54,347 nt of DNA, from assembly GCA_964653695.1 (NCBI GenBank), contig CAZZFQ010000002.1:1-54347 (forward strand), given 5' to 3'. Below the pieces are notes generated by a model. That model was not told the origin of the DNA. It saw nothing but the letters and a program-made list of their open reading frames with translations, and searched no databases. Numbering within the stretch: position 1 is the stretch's first letter; each line of letters opens with the position of its first letter. This document shows positions 35,409 through 43,692 of the stretch, in pieces. This DNA is from JALHTG01 sp964653695. Lineage in GTDB: Archaea; Thermoproteota; Bathyarchaeia; 40CM-2-53-6; JALHTG01. The position numbers and the translations under genes are program-made.

Positions 35409-35705
35409 TTATCGCCCTCGGCCCTCAAGGTGCTCAGGTCTGACTAGAATTGTGGCGGGTCTACCCCCCGCGGAGACTTTGACCACGTAGCTTCTTCCTC
35501 TTCGTCCGGCTATGACTCCCACCTTCCCGTAGAACCGTCTGTGTGGCATCCCTTTGTGCACGCTAGGATCGGTCTTTATGCAGACCTTGTCCCCCACAGC
35601 ATACGCTTGCAGTAACTTGCCTATGCCTATCTTCCCTCTCTTCCTACGGTCCTTCCGGAAGAGAGCCCTGGTCCTAGAGCGATACCCTTTTGATCTTCTG
35701 ACCAT
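35409..35705 (-). CDS. rpl21e: Ribosomal protein eL21
   Basis: The protein (98 aa) is strongly basic and begins 'MVRRSKGYRSRTRALFRK'; the conserved 'HRRFYGKVGVI' and 'GRRGRSYVV' segments of L21e follow. An in-frame ATG at 35717 would add four residues. It is followed at once by rpoF. Confidence 0.96.
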   Translation of the reverse strand: MVRRSKGYRSRTRALFRKDRRKRGKIGIGKLLQAYAVGDKVCIKTDPSVHKGMPHRRFYGKVGVIAGRRGRSYVVKVSAGGRPATILVRPEHLEGRGR

Positions 35706-35767
35706 GAGCCTCACCAAGTCTCGGCTTTAGGCGCACCGTCTTCCGCCCCTTTCATATACACCTTTCC

Positions 35768-37102
35768 CTACGGTTTCATCTGAAACATTCCTTTCCTTAG
35801 TATCATAGGCTGGCGCCTTTTCATCAGCTTCAACATTTTCTTCATATTCGAATATTGAGTGACCAGCTCTTTCACTTCCTTCTCGCTTCTTCCCGAGCCT
35901 CTTGCAATTCGTCTGGCCCTTGACGAATCAATCACCTTAGGTTCCTGAATCTCTTCCTGTGTCATTGACTGTATGATAACTCTCCACGAATCGAGTTTTT
36001 GCTCAGCTATGTCCATAGCGTCATCCGGTATGTTGAAGCTCCCAGGAAGCATTCTGAACACCTTCTTAAGAGGACCCATCTTTCTTAGAGCTTCCATCTG
36101 TTCAAACATGTCTTTCAGTGAAAACCTGCCTTCCAGGAAGACCCTTGCCTTTTCTTCAGAGACACCCATCTCAGCTTCTCTGACTTTCTCCACGAGACCC
36201 TTGATATCTCCCATCCCGAGAAGTCTACCAACGAAAGCGGATGGGACAAATTCCTCTAGATCGTCAAGCTTCTCCCCAGCTCCTATGAACTTGATCCTCA
36301 CTTTAGTAGCTGCTACAGCTGAGAGCGCGCCGCCGCCTCGGGCTGAGCCATCCAGCTTTGTAACAAGTATCGAGCCAACAGTTGTGGCTTCTGCGAATGC
36401 ACTGGCTTGAGCCATTGCCTGCTGTCCTATCGTGCCGTCAATTGTCAGGACAATCTCATCTGGGCGTATTGCTTCTGCCAGTTCCCTCATCTCTTTCATG
36501 AGATCCTTTTCGTTTCTATGTCGGCCAGCCGTATCGATAATCTTGATATCACATTTCTCTCTTGCAAGGTACGTCACTCCGTTCTTAGCCACCATCCATG
36601 CTACTCTTTCAGAAGGCTCTCCGTACGCCGGCACGCCTATCCTGTCTGCGAGTTGTTTCATCTGTTCAAAGGCTCCTGGTCTGAAAGTGTCGGCGCATAT
36701 CAGTCCCGGTTTGAGGCCTCTCTTTTGGTAGAACCTTGCGATCTTGACAGCGCTGGTGGTTTTGCCTGATCCCTGAATTCCAACAAGCATCATAACAAAG
36801 GTCTTTCCGGGTTGGACCAATGTTCCTGACGGTTCTTCGCCCAAGAACCTGGTAAGTTCTTCGTATAGGACTTTGATCACATGTTCTCTTCTCGAGACTC
36901 CTGGAGGGAGGTTTTCGCTTATGGCTCTCTCCTGTATCTTGGACGAGAGCTGGAGAACCAAATCGACATTTACATCGGCTTGAAGCAGTGCCCTTTGGAG
37001 ATCTCTGACCAGTTCTTTTACAGCAGCTTCATCGACCAGCGGAAGTCTCAAGAGCTTTCTTATGGCTTCGTTCAGAGACCTACCGATATTCTCAAGGCTC
37101 AG
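35768..37102 (-). CDS. srp54: Signal recognition particle 54 kDa protein, probable CTG start
   Basis: SRP54 is the GTPase that binds signal sequences and 7S RNA and targets ribosomes to the membrane. It has the N domain, the G domain with 'GIQGSGKTT' (about 108-116), 'DTAGRH' and 'TKLDG', and a methionine-rich M domain. The first ordinary start in frame (TTG 37051) would delete the first N-domain helix. In-frame residues upstream read 'SLENIGRSLNEAIRKLL', which matches an SRP54 N-terminus. The likely start is CTG at 37102, 8 nt after GGAG (37111-37114); a TGA two codons upstream rules out a longer form. That start gives 444 aa, the usual length. Confidence 0.93.
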   Translation of the reverse strand: MSLENIGRSLNEAIRKLLRLPLVDEAAVKELVRDLQRALLQADVNVDLVLQLSSKIQERAISENLPPGVSRREHVIKVLYEELTRFLGEEPSGTLVQPGKTFVMMLVGIQGSGKTTSAVKIARFYQKRGLKPGLICADTFRPGAFEQMKQLADRIGVPAYGEPSERVAWMVAKNGVTYLAREKCDIKIIDTAGRHRNEKDLMKEMRELAEAIRPDEIVLTIDGTIGQQAMAQASAFAEATTVGSILVTKLDGSARGGGALSAVAATKVRIKFIGAGEKLDDLEEFVPSAFVGRLLGMGDIKGLVEKVREAEMGVSEEKARVFLEGRFSLKDMFEQMEALRKMGPLKKVFRMLPGSFNIPDDAMDIAEQKLDSWRVIIQSMTQEEIQEPKVIDSSRARRIARGSGRSEKEVKELVTQYSNMKKMLKLMKRRQPMILRKGMFQMKP

Positions 37103-37242
37103 CTTTCAATCTCCGCCTTGTTCCGATTGAATTTCCTTGATGTGTTCAACGTCATTAGCTCTCTTCGTCTCTTAAACATTAGCTGCATGGATGCAACAAG
37201 TCTTTTTTTGAATAGGCGTGGATTAGTCTCGATGGTGGAGAT

Positions 37243-37983
37243 TTGGAATCCGTTACTGTTGTTGAGAGTAAGGAGATACCTCAGGCCTTCACACTTGTCA
37301 ACGGCCTTCCAGACGTAGGTTTGGTCGGAGTCTTGGCAGTGTCGCATTTGGTTTCCTCCCTCAAGATGGAGGAGGTCGGATCGATTGAGTCAGAGATCCT
37401 TCCACCCCTAGTAGTTCTCCATAGAGGTCTGCCGAGGTCTCCGATACGGATCTTCCTCAAGGAGTCGCTTGCCACAATAGTTTCTGAAACGGCTATCCCA
37501 TCGGAAGCGGTGTACAATCTCGCTGACGCTATTGTAAAATGGGCAGGCTCAAAGAAGGCCAAGCTAGTCATCTCGGTCGGAGGGATGGCTGTTCAGAATC
37601 GTCAGAACATTGAGAAGCCCAAGGTTTTCGCTGCGCTGACTGACGAGGGTCTAATTGAGATACTCGGACATTCTGCCGAGGTTCTCCAAGAAGGGTATAT
37701 GGTCGGGCCCTACGCTCTGATCCTGAAGAAATGCCTCGATTCTAGGATAAACGGAGTTACCCTGCTGGCCCAATCGTTCTATAATTATCCGGATCCTGAG
37801 GCGGCAGCGGCTGTACTCGAATCCCTTGAGAAGATTACGGGCATCAAATTGGATGTTTCTGAGCTTCTGCAGAAGGGAGAGGAGATCCGCCTGAAGGCAA
37901 AGGACATCATGCGGCGTACGCAAGAAGAAATGTCCAAGATGAGTAAGTCACAAGAGTACGAAGTTCCTCCTCTCTATGGATAG
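37243..37983 (+). CDS. PAC2-family protein, second paralogue
   Basis: The 246-residue protein has PAC2 signatures 'LVNGLPDVGLVGVLAVSHLV', 'LVISVGGMAVQNRQN' and 'GPYALILKKCLDSRINGVTLL' and ends in a charged helix, as in the COG1938 branch of archaeal proteasome-assembly-chaperone-like proteins. The start is TTG after a GGTGGAG. It precedes the Hsp20 gene with no gap, so the two probably share a transcript and perhaps a proteostasis role. Confidence 0.87.
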   Translation: MESVTVVESKEIPQAFTLVNGLPDVGLVGVLAVSHLVSSLKMEEVGSIESEILPPLVVLHRGLPRSPIRIFLKESLATIVSETAIPSEAVYNLADAIVKWAGSKKAKLVISVGGMAVQNRQNIEKPKVFAALTDEGLIEILGHSAEVLQEGYMVGPYALILKKCLDSRINGVTLLAQSFYNYPDPEAAAAVLESLEKITGIKLDVSELLQKGEEIRLKAKDIMRRTQEEMSKMSKSQEYEVPPLYG

Positions 37984-38403
37984 GTGACGACCAGAATGCC
38001 CAGGCCGAGAAGGCGTCAAGTTCCTGACGTAGTAAATGATTCGGTAAGACATGCAAGGAAACCTGGGCATGAGACCTTCAGGTCTGGGTGGGACGAGTTG
38101 GCGTGCTCCATTGAGCCTTTATCAAACATCACTGTCGGCGTGGAGGAGATCACAATTACATTAGATCTGCCTCTCGTTGACCACGAACAGGTCAGAGTTC
38201 GAGTTCACGACGAAAACACTGTTGAGGTCTACGCCAAGACGAAAAGAACTGTCAGGTTTAATGACCTAGGTATCAGACATAGGAGTGGGGAGTTCACATG
38301 CTATCATACCTTAATGGATCTTCCCGAACCTGTCGACGGTGCTAAGGCCATCTACAATGTGAAACGTGGAATATTGGAGATACGCTTGCCAAAATTGCGT
38401 TAG
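37984..38403 (+). CDS. Hsp20/alpha-crystallin family small heat-shock protein
   Basis: The 139-residue protein has an arginine-rich N-terminus and an alpha-crystallin domain (about 45-137) with 'EEITITLDLPLVDHEQVRVRV' cut as 'ITITLDLP' and the terminal 'GILEIRLPKL'. Small heat-shock proteins hold unfolding proteins. The start is GTG, directly after the PAC2 stop; ATG at 37996 is an alternative. It converges on the DHS gene. Confidence 0.85.
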   Translation: MTTRMPRPRRRQVPDVVNDSVRHARKPGHETFRSGWDELACSIEPLSNITVGVEEITITLDLPLVDHEQVRVRVHDENTVEVYAKTKRTVRFNDLGIRHRSGEFTCYHTLMDLPEPVDGAKAIYNVKRGILEIRLPKLR

Positions 38404-38421
38404 GAACCTGCGCAGTGGCGG

Positions 38422-39369
38422 CTACCTTTCATCCTTGGACAGTCTCTCAAGAGTTGAGGCTACTATGAGTGGAAAGCATACAACAGCGTCGCCTATGACT
38501 GTCACATACTTGGCTCCTCGGCGTATCTTGCCCCAGCTTATGGCCTCCTCTAGATATGCGCCGCTGAGACTGCCTGCTTCGGGCCGGTCCATAGTGATCT
38601 GGATCGCCAGGTCAACTCCCTCTCTGAGTATGTTCGCCATCAGTACGTGATGCTTGGGGCTGCCTCCTCCCAGGATTATGGCTGCAGACTTCTTTGCCTC
38701 TAACCCCAACTGCATCAGGCGTCTTAGGTCTTGGAGCGGATCTATAGCGAGGATTTTCGTTTGGTTATATGTCCAAAGGTTCAGTCCGATCATCGAGTCA
38801 AGAAATCCCGGAGAGATGACAGGGACGTTCCGAGTTTTGCACTTAGCCAATATCGATGAGGGGTCGTTCAGTTTGGATGTAACCTGATCCAAGAAATCTT
38901 GGACAGCTAGACGTCGCCTTCTATCCTCCGGTATCTCATCCAAGGCTTCAAAGACGAGTTTCTCCAGAGCTTCAAAAGCCTGTAACCGAACATAAACGTC
39001 TCCTATCCTGCCAATTCCATCCTTGCGGAGCTGCGAGTCGCTAGCGTAAAGTGACCCAACAAAGTGCCGATATCCTAGTGCCTCTATGATGTCGTGCACG
39101 ATGTTGGCTCCCGTGGTTACGATAGCGTCAACATACCCCCGATCGACAAGCTCTGCAATAATTCTACGTAGCCCTCCCGCAACAAGCGGTCCGGCGAGAG
39201 ACAGAAATACTGTGCACTCTTCGTCTGAGAACATTTCGGTCAGTATCGTGGTGGCTTGCCCGATTCTCCCGGCTCCAAGGATTCCGCAGGCATCCATTTG
39301 TTGAACAAGATGGTTCACAGTCATATGTGGAATGACTCTCATCTGCTCGACAGCTTTCATATTGTCCAC
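38422..39369 (-). CDS. dhs: Deoxyhypusine synthase
   Basis: DHS moves the aminobutyl group of spermidine onto a lysine of aIF5A. The 315-residue protein has 'IFLSLAGPLVAGGLRRII' type NAD-binding residues ('LSLAGPLVAGG'), 'VTTGANIVHD', and the C-terminal 'EAISWGKI' that holds the catalytic lysine. Start is GTG (ATG at 39360 is an alternative). Its substrate gene, aIF5A, lies 46 bp upstream on the same strand. Confidence 0.95.
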   Translation of the reverse strand: MDNMKAVEQMRVIPHMTVNHLVQQMDACGILGAGRIGQATTILTEMFSDEECTVFLSLAGPLVAGGLRRIIAELVDRGYVDAIVTTGANIVHDIIEALGYRHFVGSLYASDSQLRKDGIGRIGDVYVRLQAFEALEKLVFEALDEIPEDRRRRLAVQDFLDQVTSKLNDPSSILAKCKTRNVPVISPGFLDSMIGLNLWTYNQTKILAIDPLQDLRRLMQLGLEAKKSAAIILGGGSPKHHVLMANILREGVDLAIQITMDRPEAGSLSGAYLEEAISWGKIRRGAKYVTVIGDAVVCFPLIVASTLERLSKDER

Positions 39370-39415
39370 TAGTCCTCACTTCCTGCATGCCATACTAAGA
39401 AGACAGGCCGTAGTC

Positions 39416-39811
39416 CTAAGACTTTATTCTAACGATCTTGTTTCTTCCGAGCATGCGCCAGTACTCGACTTCTTGGCCAGGAGAAACCTTTCCTCTCAGG
39501 TCTTCCTCGCTAGGAAGAGGTGTGTCAAACATTTCGTAGCTTTCCACATCCATTAGCTGGATGGTATCTCCCGTCTGTGAGATCACTTGTGCAGTCTTCT
39601 TCTCTATAAGTGGGACCTCGAGTTTTCCATCGACAGGGCTGATGACAGTTTTCTTGTTACTTGTGAAAACTCCTATCGCAACGATTCTTGCCTTTGCCGC
39701 ACCGTGCTTTCCCGGCTTACTCTTTTCATACTCCACTATCTTGCAAGGCTCATCATCTATCACGATGTACTGGCCAACCTTAATTGAGCCTACGTCCACT
39801 GGCCTGCTCAA
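39416..39811 (-). CDS. Translation factor aIF5A
   Basis: aIF5A helps the ribosome through difficult peptide bonds and needs hypusine. The 131-residue protein begins 'MSRPVDVGSIKVGQYIVID' from a TTG and carries the hypusine loop 'KSKPGKHGAAKAR' with the modified lysine at about residue 35; an OB-fold C-terminal domain follows. The open frame runs on upstream to 40297, but that part is antisense to nadK and not part of the protein. It is paired with dhs. Confidence 0.96.
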   Translation of the reverse strand: MSRPVDVGSIKVGQYIVIDDEPCKIVEYEKSKPGKHGAAKARIVAIGVFTSNKKTVISPVDGKLEVPLIEKKTAQVISQTGDTIQLMDVESYEMFDTPLPSEEDLRGKVSPGQEVEYWRMLGRNKIVRIKS

Positions 39812-39938
39812 CCATGACACCAGCAAGTCAAGTAACCATCTGATCAAATCTAAAAGGCTTGCCAGCCACCTCGTGAGTACTGGAGCCGCTGCACGCTTAT
39901 AACAAAATGGATCGATAGTAGGGGCTGGTGCCGCATCA

Positions 39939-40796
39939 TTGATTAAGAGAGTCGGCGTGGTTTCGAGGCTTGACGATAGTGACGCTTTGGAGACTGCAAC
40001 CGATCTCTTCAAGTTCGTTCTTAGCAAGGGCCTTGTTGGAATACCTGAAGAGGAGTTTGCAAGGCTGAAGCGCTTTAGCGGCGGGAAACCTCTCTCTGAG
40101 ATGAAAACTGACCTGATAGTCACTGTCGGGGGAGATGGAACGGTTCTGAAAACATCTATGCTCATTCCTGAGCCTGGCACGCCGATTTTGGCGGTAAACA
40201 GGGGGAGGCGAGGATATCTAACTGAGGTGGCGCCTGAGCAAGGAAGGGAAGCCATTAGGGATTGCCTGAAAGGAAAAATCCGACTGGAGGAGCACATGAA
40301 GCTCTCCGTGCTTCAAAGCAGTGGTTCTAGCGTCGATGGTTTAAACGAGGCTCTCCTGGCGCCGGCCCTTCCGTACAAGATGATCCCTGTCAACATTAGG
40401 GTTGGAGGCTACGATCTTGTCGATTGTCGTGCAGATGGTTTGATCGTTGCTACGCCCACTGGCTCTACAGCGCATGCTTTTTCGGCTGGGGGGCCTGTTT
40501 TGGATCCTTCCCTTGATGCATTCGTGTTGGTCTTTGTCTGTCCCGTTGACCCAATTCATCCCGTGGTTGTTCCAGCTGAGAGAGAGATCTCCATCAAGCT
40601 AAGTGACACGGCCTCGCATGCCAGCGTAATTGTGGATGGAAGGCATCGCCAAGATCTGGCACCGGGAGCATCGATTTCGATAAGAAAGTCAAAGCGTAAG
40701 GCCGTATTCGTGAGGTTCAACCGGCCAAGAGTCAGAAGAAGTCTAGTACGCTTTCCGGCAGTGGAGATCAGAAGAAGTGAAAGTGCTGGTCCTTGA
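39939..40796 (+). CDS. nadK: NAD kinase
   Basis: NAD kinase makes NADP from NAD and ATP. The 285-residue protein has the diagnostic 'VTVGGDGTVLKT' (GGDGT at about 64-68) and 'DGLIVATPTGSTAHAFSAGGP'. Length is normal. Start is TTG. It overlaps the nob1 start by 20 nt. A separate NAD-kinase-like gene of the COG3199 group is at 10985. Confidence 0.94.
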   Translation: MIKRVGVVSRLDDSDALETATDLFKFVLSKGLVGIPEEEFARLKRFSGGKPLSEMKTDLIVTVGGDGTVLKTSMLIPEPGTPILAVNRGRRGYLTEVAPEQGREAIRDCLKGKIRLEEHMKLSVLQSSGSSVDGLNEALLAPALPYKMIPVNIRVGGYDLVDCRADGLIVATPTGSTAHAFSAGGPVLDPSLDAFVLVFVCPVDPIHPVVVPAEREISIKLSDTASHASVIVDGRHRQDLAPGASISIRKSKRKAVFVRFNRPRVRRSLVRFPAVEIRRSESAGP

Positions 40797-41304
40797 CACT
40801 TCAGCGTTCATTGTAGGTTTCAATCCGTTATCTGTGAATCTCAAGGTATTCACAGTGCCTGCGGTCGAACAGGAACTCTCAATAGCGAGCATAGCAATGG
40901 TTCGTTTCTCTGCCGCCCGTGACTCGGGGAAACTTGACGTAAGAAGACCCACCGAGGCCTCCCGAGTGCGCATTGAAGAAGAATCATCAAAGCTGGGAGA
41001 ACAGCTGGTGCTCTCGGAAGCTGATTCTCAGATTTTGGCGCTCGCAATCGATCTAAAGGATTGCGGTCTAGAGCCGGTGGTGGTGAGCGACGACTATGCA
41101 GTCCAGAACGTGGCAGAAACGCTATCCATTGCATATGCTTCGCTTGCAACCTTTGGAATATCATACGAGTTCAACTGGATTTCCTACTGCCCTGCCTGCT
41201 TCAGACGCTATCCTCAAACTTACACTTACACTGAGTGTCAGGTCTGTGGAACGGTCCTGAAGAGGAAGGTTTTAAGAAAGCTTGAAGCGAAGAAGAAACT
41301 CTAG
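40777..41304 (+). CDS. nob1: Nob1-like rRNA endonuclease
   Basis: Nob1 cuts the precursor at the 3' end of 16S rRNA. The 175-residue protein has an N-terminal PIN domain ('VLVLDTSAFIVGF', then 'LSEADSQILALAIDL' and 'VVSDDYAVQNVAE' with acidic catalytic residues) and a C-terminal zinc ribbon ('CPACFRRYP...CQVCGTVL'). Start is GTG, inside the end of nadK, so the genes are coupled. Confidence 0.93.
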   Translation: MKVLVLDTSAFIVGFNPLSVNLKVFTVPAVEQELSIASIAMVRFSAARDSGKLDVRRPTEASRVRIEEESSKLGEQLVLSEADSQILALAIDLKDCGLEPVVVSDDYAVQNVAETLSIAYASLATFGISYEFNWISYCPACFRRYPQTYTYTECQVCGTVLKRKVLRKLEAKKKL

Positions 41305-41313
41305 GAGATTTGA

Positions 41314-41928
41314 TTGAGATCACTTGACCAATTGATCAAGAAGGCGCAGGAGCTCAAGTCGAGAGGACTTACCACTCAAGAGATATCTGAGGAGTTGAAG
41401 GTCCAAGCTGACACAGTTGTCTGGCTTCTTCTCCGCGGAAAAGAGCGTCTCAGGAGGCCGGCCCCAATTGACCTTTTCGTAGACTGGAGTCACATAGGCT
41501 CAAACGCTCGCCGCTTGTCTCTAGCGGGCTGGGCACTAGCCGATTTGGCCCGAGAATCGATCAAGAACGAGGAATTTGAACCGCCTGATGCCGTACTCAC
41601 GGTTGAAGGAAGCGGCATGGTTCTGGGGATGTCCGTCGCGGAAGAACTTGAGAAGCCTCTAGCCGTGGTCAGGCCGCAAAGGATTGCCAACAAGAAGCTC
41701 TCCGGGGCAATGAATCCATCGTTTGCATCCATTGACAGCAAGAAAGTGTTAGTAGTTGATGCGGTGCTGATGGAAGGTGAAACGGTCAAGGCTGCTGTTC
41801 AAACTGCTAGAAGCGTCAGAGCAAAACCGACTGGCATAGTTGTACTCATAAACAAGAGCAATCAAGACAGCATAGACGGGGTTCCACTGAAGGCGCTGAT
41901 CCAACTACTCACCATGGCGAGGAGCTAA
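41314..41928 (+). CDS. HTH-phosphoribosyltransferase-like regulator (GfcR/PyrE-like)
   Basis: The 204-residue protein joins an N-terminal helix-turn-helix ('LKSRGLTTQEISEELKVQADTVVWLLLRG', about 14-42) to a type I phosphoribosyltransferase fold. The PRPP motif reads 'VLVVDAVLMEGETVKAA', lacking the paired acidic residues of active enzymes, so a ligand-sensing regulator like GfcR fits better than an orotate PRTase. Start is TTG, 9 nt after nob1. It meets the NSUN gene tail to tail with 4-bp overlap. Confidence 0.8.
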   Translation: MRSLDQLIKKAQELKSRGLTTQEISEELKVQADTVVWLLLRGKERLRRPAPIDLFVDWSHIGSNARRLSLAGWALADLARESIKNEEFEPPDAVLTVEGSGMVLGMSVAEELEKPLAVVRPQRIANKKLSGAMNPSFASIDSKKVLVVDAVLMEGETVKAAVQTARSVRAKPTGIVVLINKSNQDSIDGVPLKALIQLLTMARS

Positions 41929-43106
41929 CCCCTCTTCCTGAACTTCGCCACGAAATAGCCCGAATCATGGAGATGCGGATGAAATCGTTGAGTGAGTACC
42001 CCCTCCTGCAATGGAGTGTCGAGCCCAGCTGAACCAAGGACCAAGTTCTGCTTCTCCACCTCTAACCCGCATTCTTCAACTGCGAACTTGACATTATCCT
42101 CACACTCAGGCAAGGTCATAGTACAGACGCTATAGACTAAGGTCCCTTCCGGACGAAGTAGTTTCGAAGCAGTCTTCAGAAATTGCCTCTGGTATCTGGA
42201 AAGTGCTTGTATCTCTTCTTGAGATGCATACTCATACGTCTTGGGCTTCACTCCCAACGCGGAGCAGGGAGGATCCACCAAGCATCTATCAGCAACAAGT
42301 TCCCTAAAGTCAATGTCCAGATATCTGGCGTCATGCGTGATCAATACTACTCCTTCACAACCCAGCCTTTGAATCGTCTCCCTAGTAAGAGCGATTTTCC
42401 TTTCATTTCGGTCAACCCCGAATGTTCTGGCAAGCCCCTTCGTGATCTGGCTGATGTGTGAAAGCTTGCCGCCCGGGGCGCAAGTGAGATCGACGATAGT
42501 TTCCCTCGGCCTCGGGTCTAGGATTCTCGTCGTCAGGATCGCCGGTAACGACTGGGGATACACGAGGCCCTGCTCGTACTCTGGCATCTCTCTGAGGCTT
42601 GGAACTTTGAACAGAGGGAAGACAACTTCAACAGCGAGCCCTTGCCGAAGAGTCAGTATGCTGTTCTCGCTCATTTGAGCGACACCTGCGCCGACAACCT
42701 GGCCCTGATCATCAATGATCGAAACCTTATCCCCTCTCCTCAAGCCCTGACATTTTCTGACACCTGGAGCATACACGTGCGCCCCCTGCAAAACCGACTC
42801 AGCGGTGAACTTGTCTACCATAATTTTCTTCTGAATATTCTCAGGAGGTTTTGAGGCCTCAACTTCGAAGAAGAGCGCCTCATCGATCAGCGGATGCCCA
42901 TATACGTGTAGACCTTTCATCTCGAATTGTTTCACAATTCGATCGGTAGTCGTCTTCAGGGTGTTGACTCGAAAGTAGTAATGTCGCCCCGGCTGCTTTA
43001 ACGATTGGACCACTTTGGCCAGATCGTTGCCGTAGACTCTTTCTAGTTCGGAGAGCGTATCTAGTGAGAATCGGAACCTTTTCGCCAGCGCCTCCAGCTC
43101 AGGCAT
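41925..43106 (-). CDS. NSUN6-like RNA m5C methyltransferase with PUA domain
   Basis: The 393-residue protein is a NOP2/Sun methyltransferase. A PUA domain (about 100-165, 'AHVYAPGVRKCQGLRRGDKVSI') precedes the SAM domain ('VDLTCAPGGKLSHISQI'), and the catalytic cysteines are in 'VDPPCSALG' and 'YSVCTMTLPECE'. The PUA-containing layout is that of NSUN6, which methylates C72 of certain tRNAs in archaea and eukaryotes. Start is ATG. Confidence 0.9.
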   Translation of the reverse strand: MPELEALAKRFRFSLDTLSELERVYGNDLAKVVQSLKQPGRHYYFRVNTLKTTTDRIVKQFEMKGLHVYGHPLIDEALFFEVEASKPPENIQKKIMVDKFTAESVLQGAHVYAPGVRKCQGLRRGDKVSIIDDQGQVVGAGVAQMSENSILTLRQGLAVEVVFPLFKVPSLREMPEYEQGLVYPQSLPAILTTRILDPRPRETIVDLTCAPGGKLSHISQITKGLARTFGVDRNERKIALTRETIQRLGCEGVVLITHDARYLDIDFRELVADRCLVDPPCSALGVKPKTYEYASQEEIQALSRYQRQFLKTASKLLRPEGTLVYSVCTMTLPECEDNVKFAVEECGLEVEKQNLVLGSAGLDTPLQEGVLTQRFHPHLHDSGYFVAKFRKRG

Positions 43107-43142
43107 TTCTCTGCTCTCGTTGGCAGCTGAGTTCAGTTGGCA

Positions 43143-43646
43143 TCAAAGGCGTAAGGTCTCTACTCGTCTGCTTTCAGTATCCACCGTCGCGATTGTGGCC
43201 TGTCCACTAAGGTATCCGCAAACTTCCCCTGGGTTGACAATGAGAGTGCCGCCTGAGACATATGATTTTGCCTCATGAGTATGGCCACAAACAATTAGGT
43301 GATAGTACTGGCTTCCAATCAGCGAGCTAAGTAGATCAAGTTCATCTCCATGGGTTATGGCAATTCTCATTCTGCCCGCTTCGACTTGTGCGAAGGATCC
43401 ACGAACTTCCTTTCCAATCTCGGCGAACCTCTTTCTCAGGTTCTCCTTCTCAGCATCATTGTTTCCGTAGATTGCTATCATTGGCGCTTTCAGGTCAATG
43501 AACGATCTGGGAACAAATGGGCTTATGATATCCCCTGCGTGGAGAACAAGCGATACTTTAGCCCGATTCAATTGGTCTACTGCCCTTCTAATCATGGGTA
43601 GGTTGTCATGTGTGTCTGCTATCGTTCCGATGATCAACTCATTCAC
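43143..43646 (-). CDS. YfcE/MJ0936-like metallophosphoesterase
   Basis: The 167-residue protein has the calcineurin-like metal motifs 'IADTHDN', 'LHAGDII', 'YGNNDAE', 'THGDELD' and 'CGHTHEA' and ends 'LIVNPGEVCGY'. The family hydrolyses phosphodiesters in vitro and its physiological role is open. Start is GTG. It is the last gene downstream of the hydrogenase maturation protease on the same strand, though that does not establish a functional link. Confidence 0.9.
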   Translation of the reverse strand: MNELIIGTIADTHDNLPMIRRAVDQLNRAKVSLVLHAGDIISPFVPRSFIDLKAPMIAIYGNNDAEKENLRKRFAEIGKEVRGSFAQVEAGRMRIAITHGDELDLLSSLIGSQYYHLIVCGHTHEAKSYVSGGTLIVNPGEVCGYLSGQATIATVDTESRRVETLRL

Positions 43647-43692
43647 CGTAACCTAGATGTTGTGTTTGAGTTATATTGAGCTGTTGCAGATT

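Noticed and set aside
39812..40297. Upstream extension of the aIF5A frame, about 160 codons.
   Set aside because: It lies antisense to nadK, is low in plausible protein pattern, and aIF5A is complete from TTG 39811.
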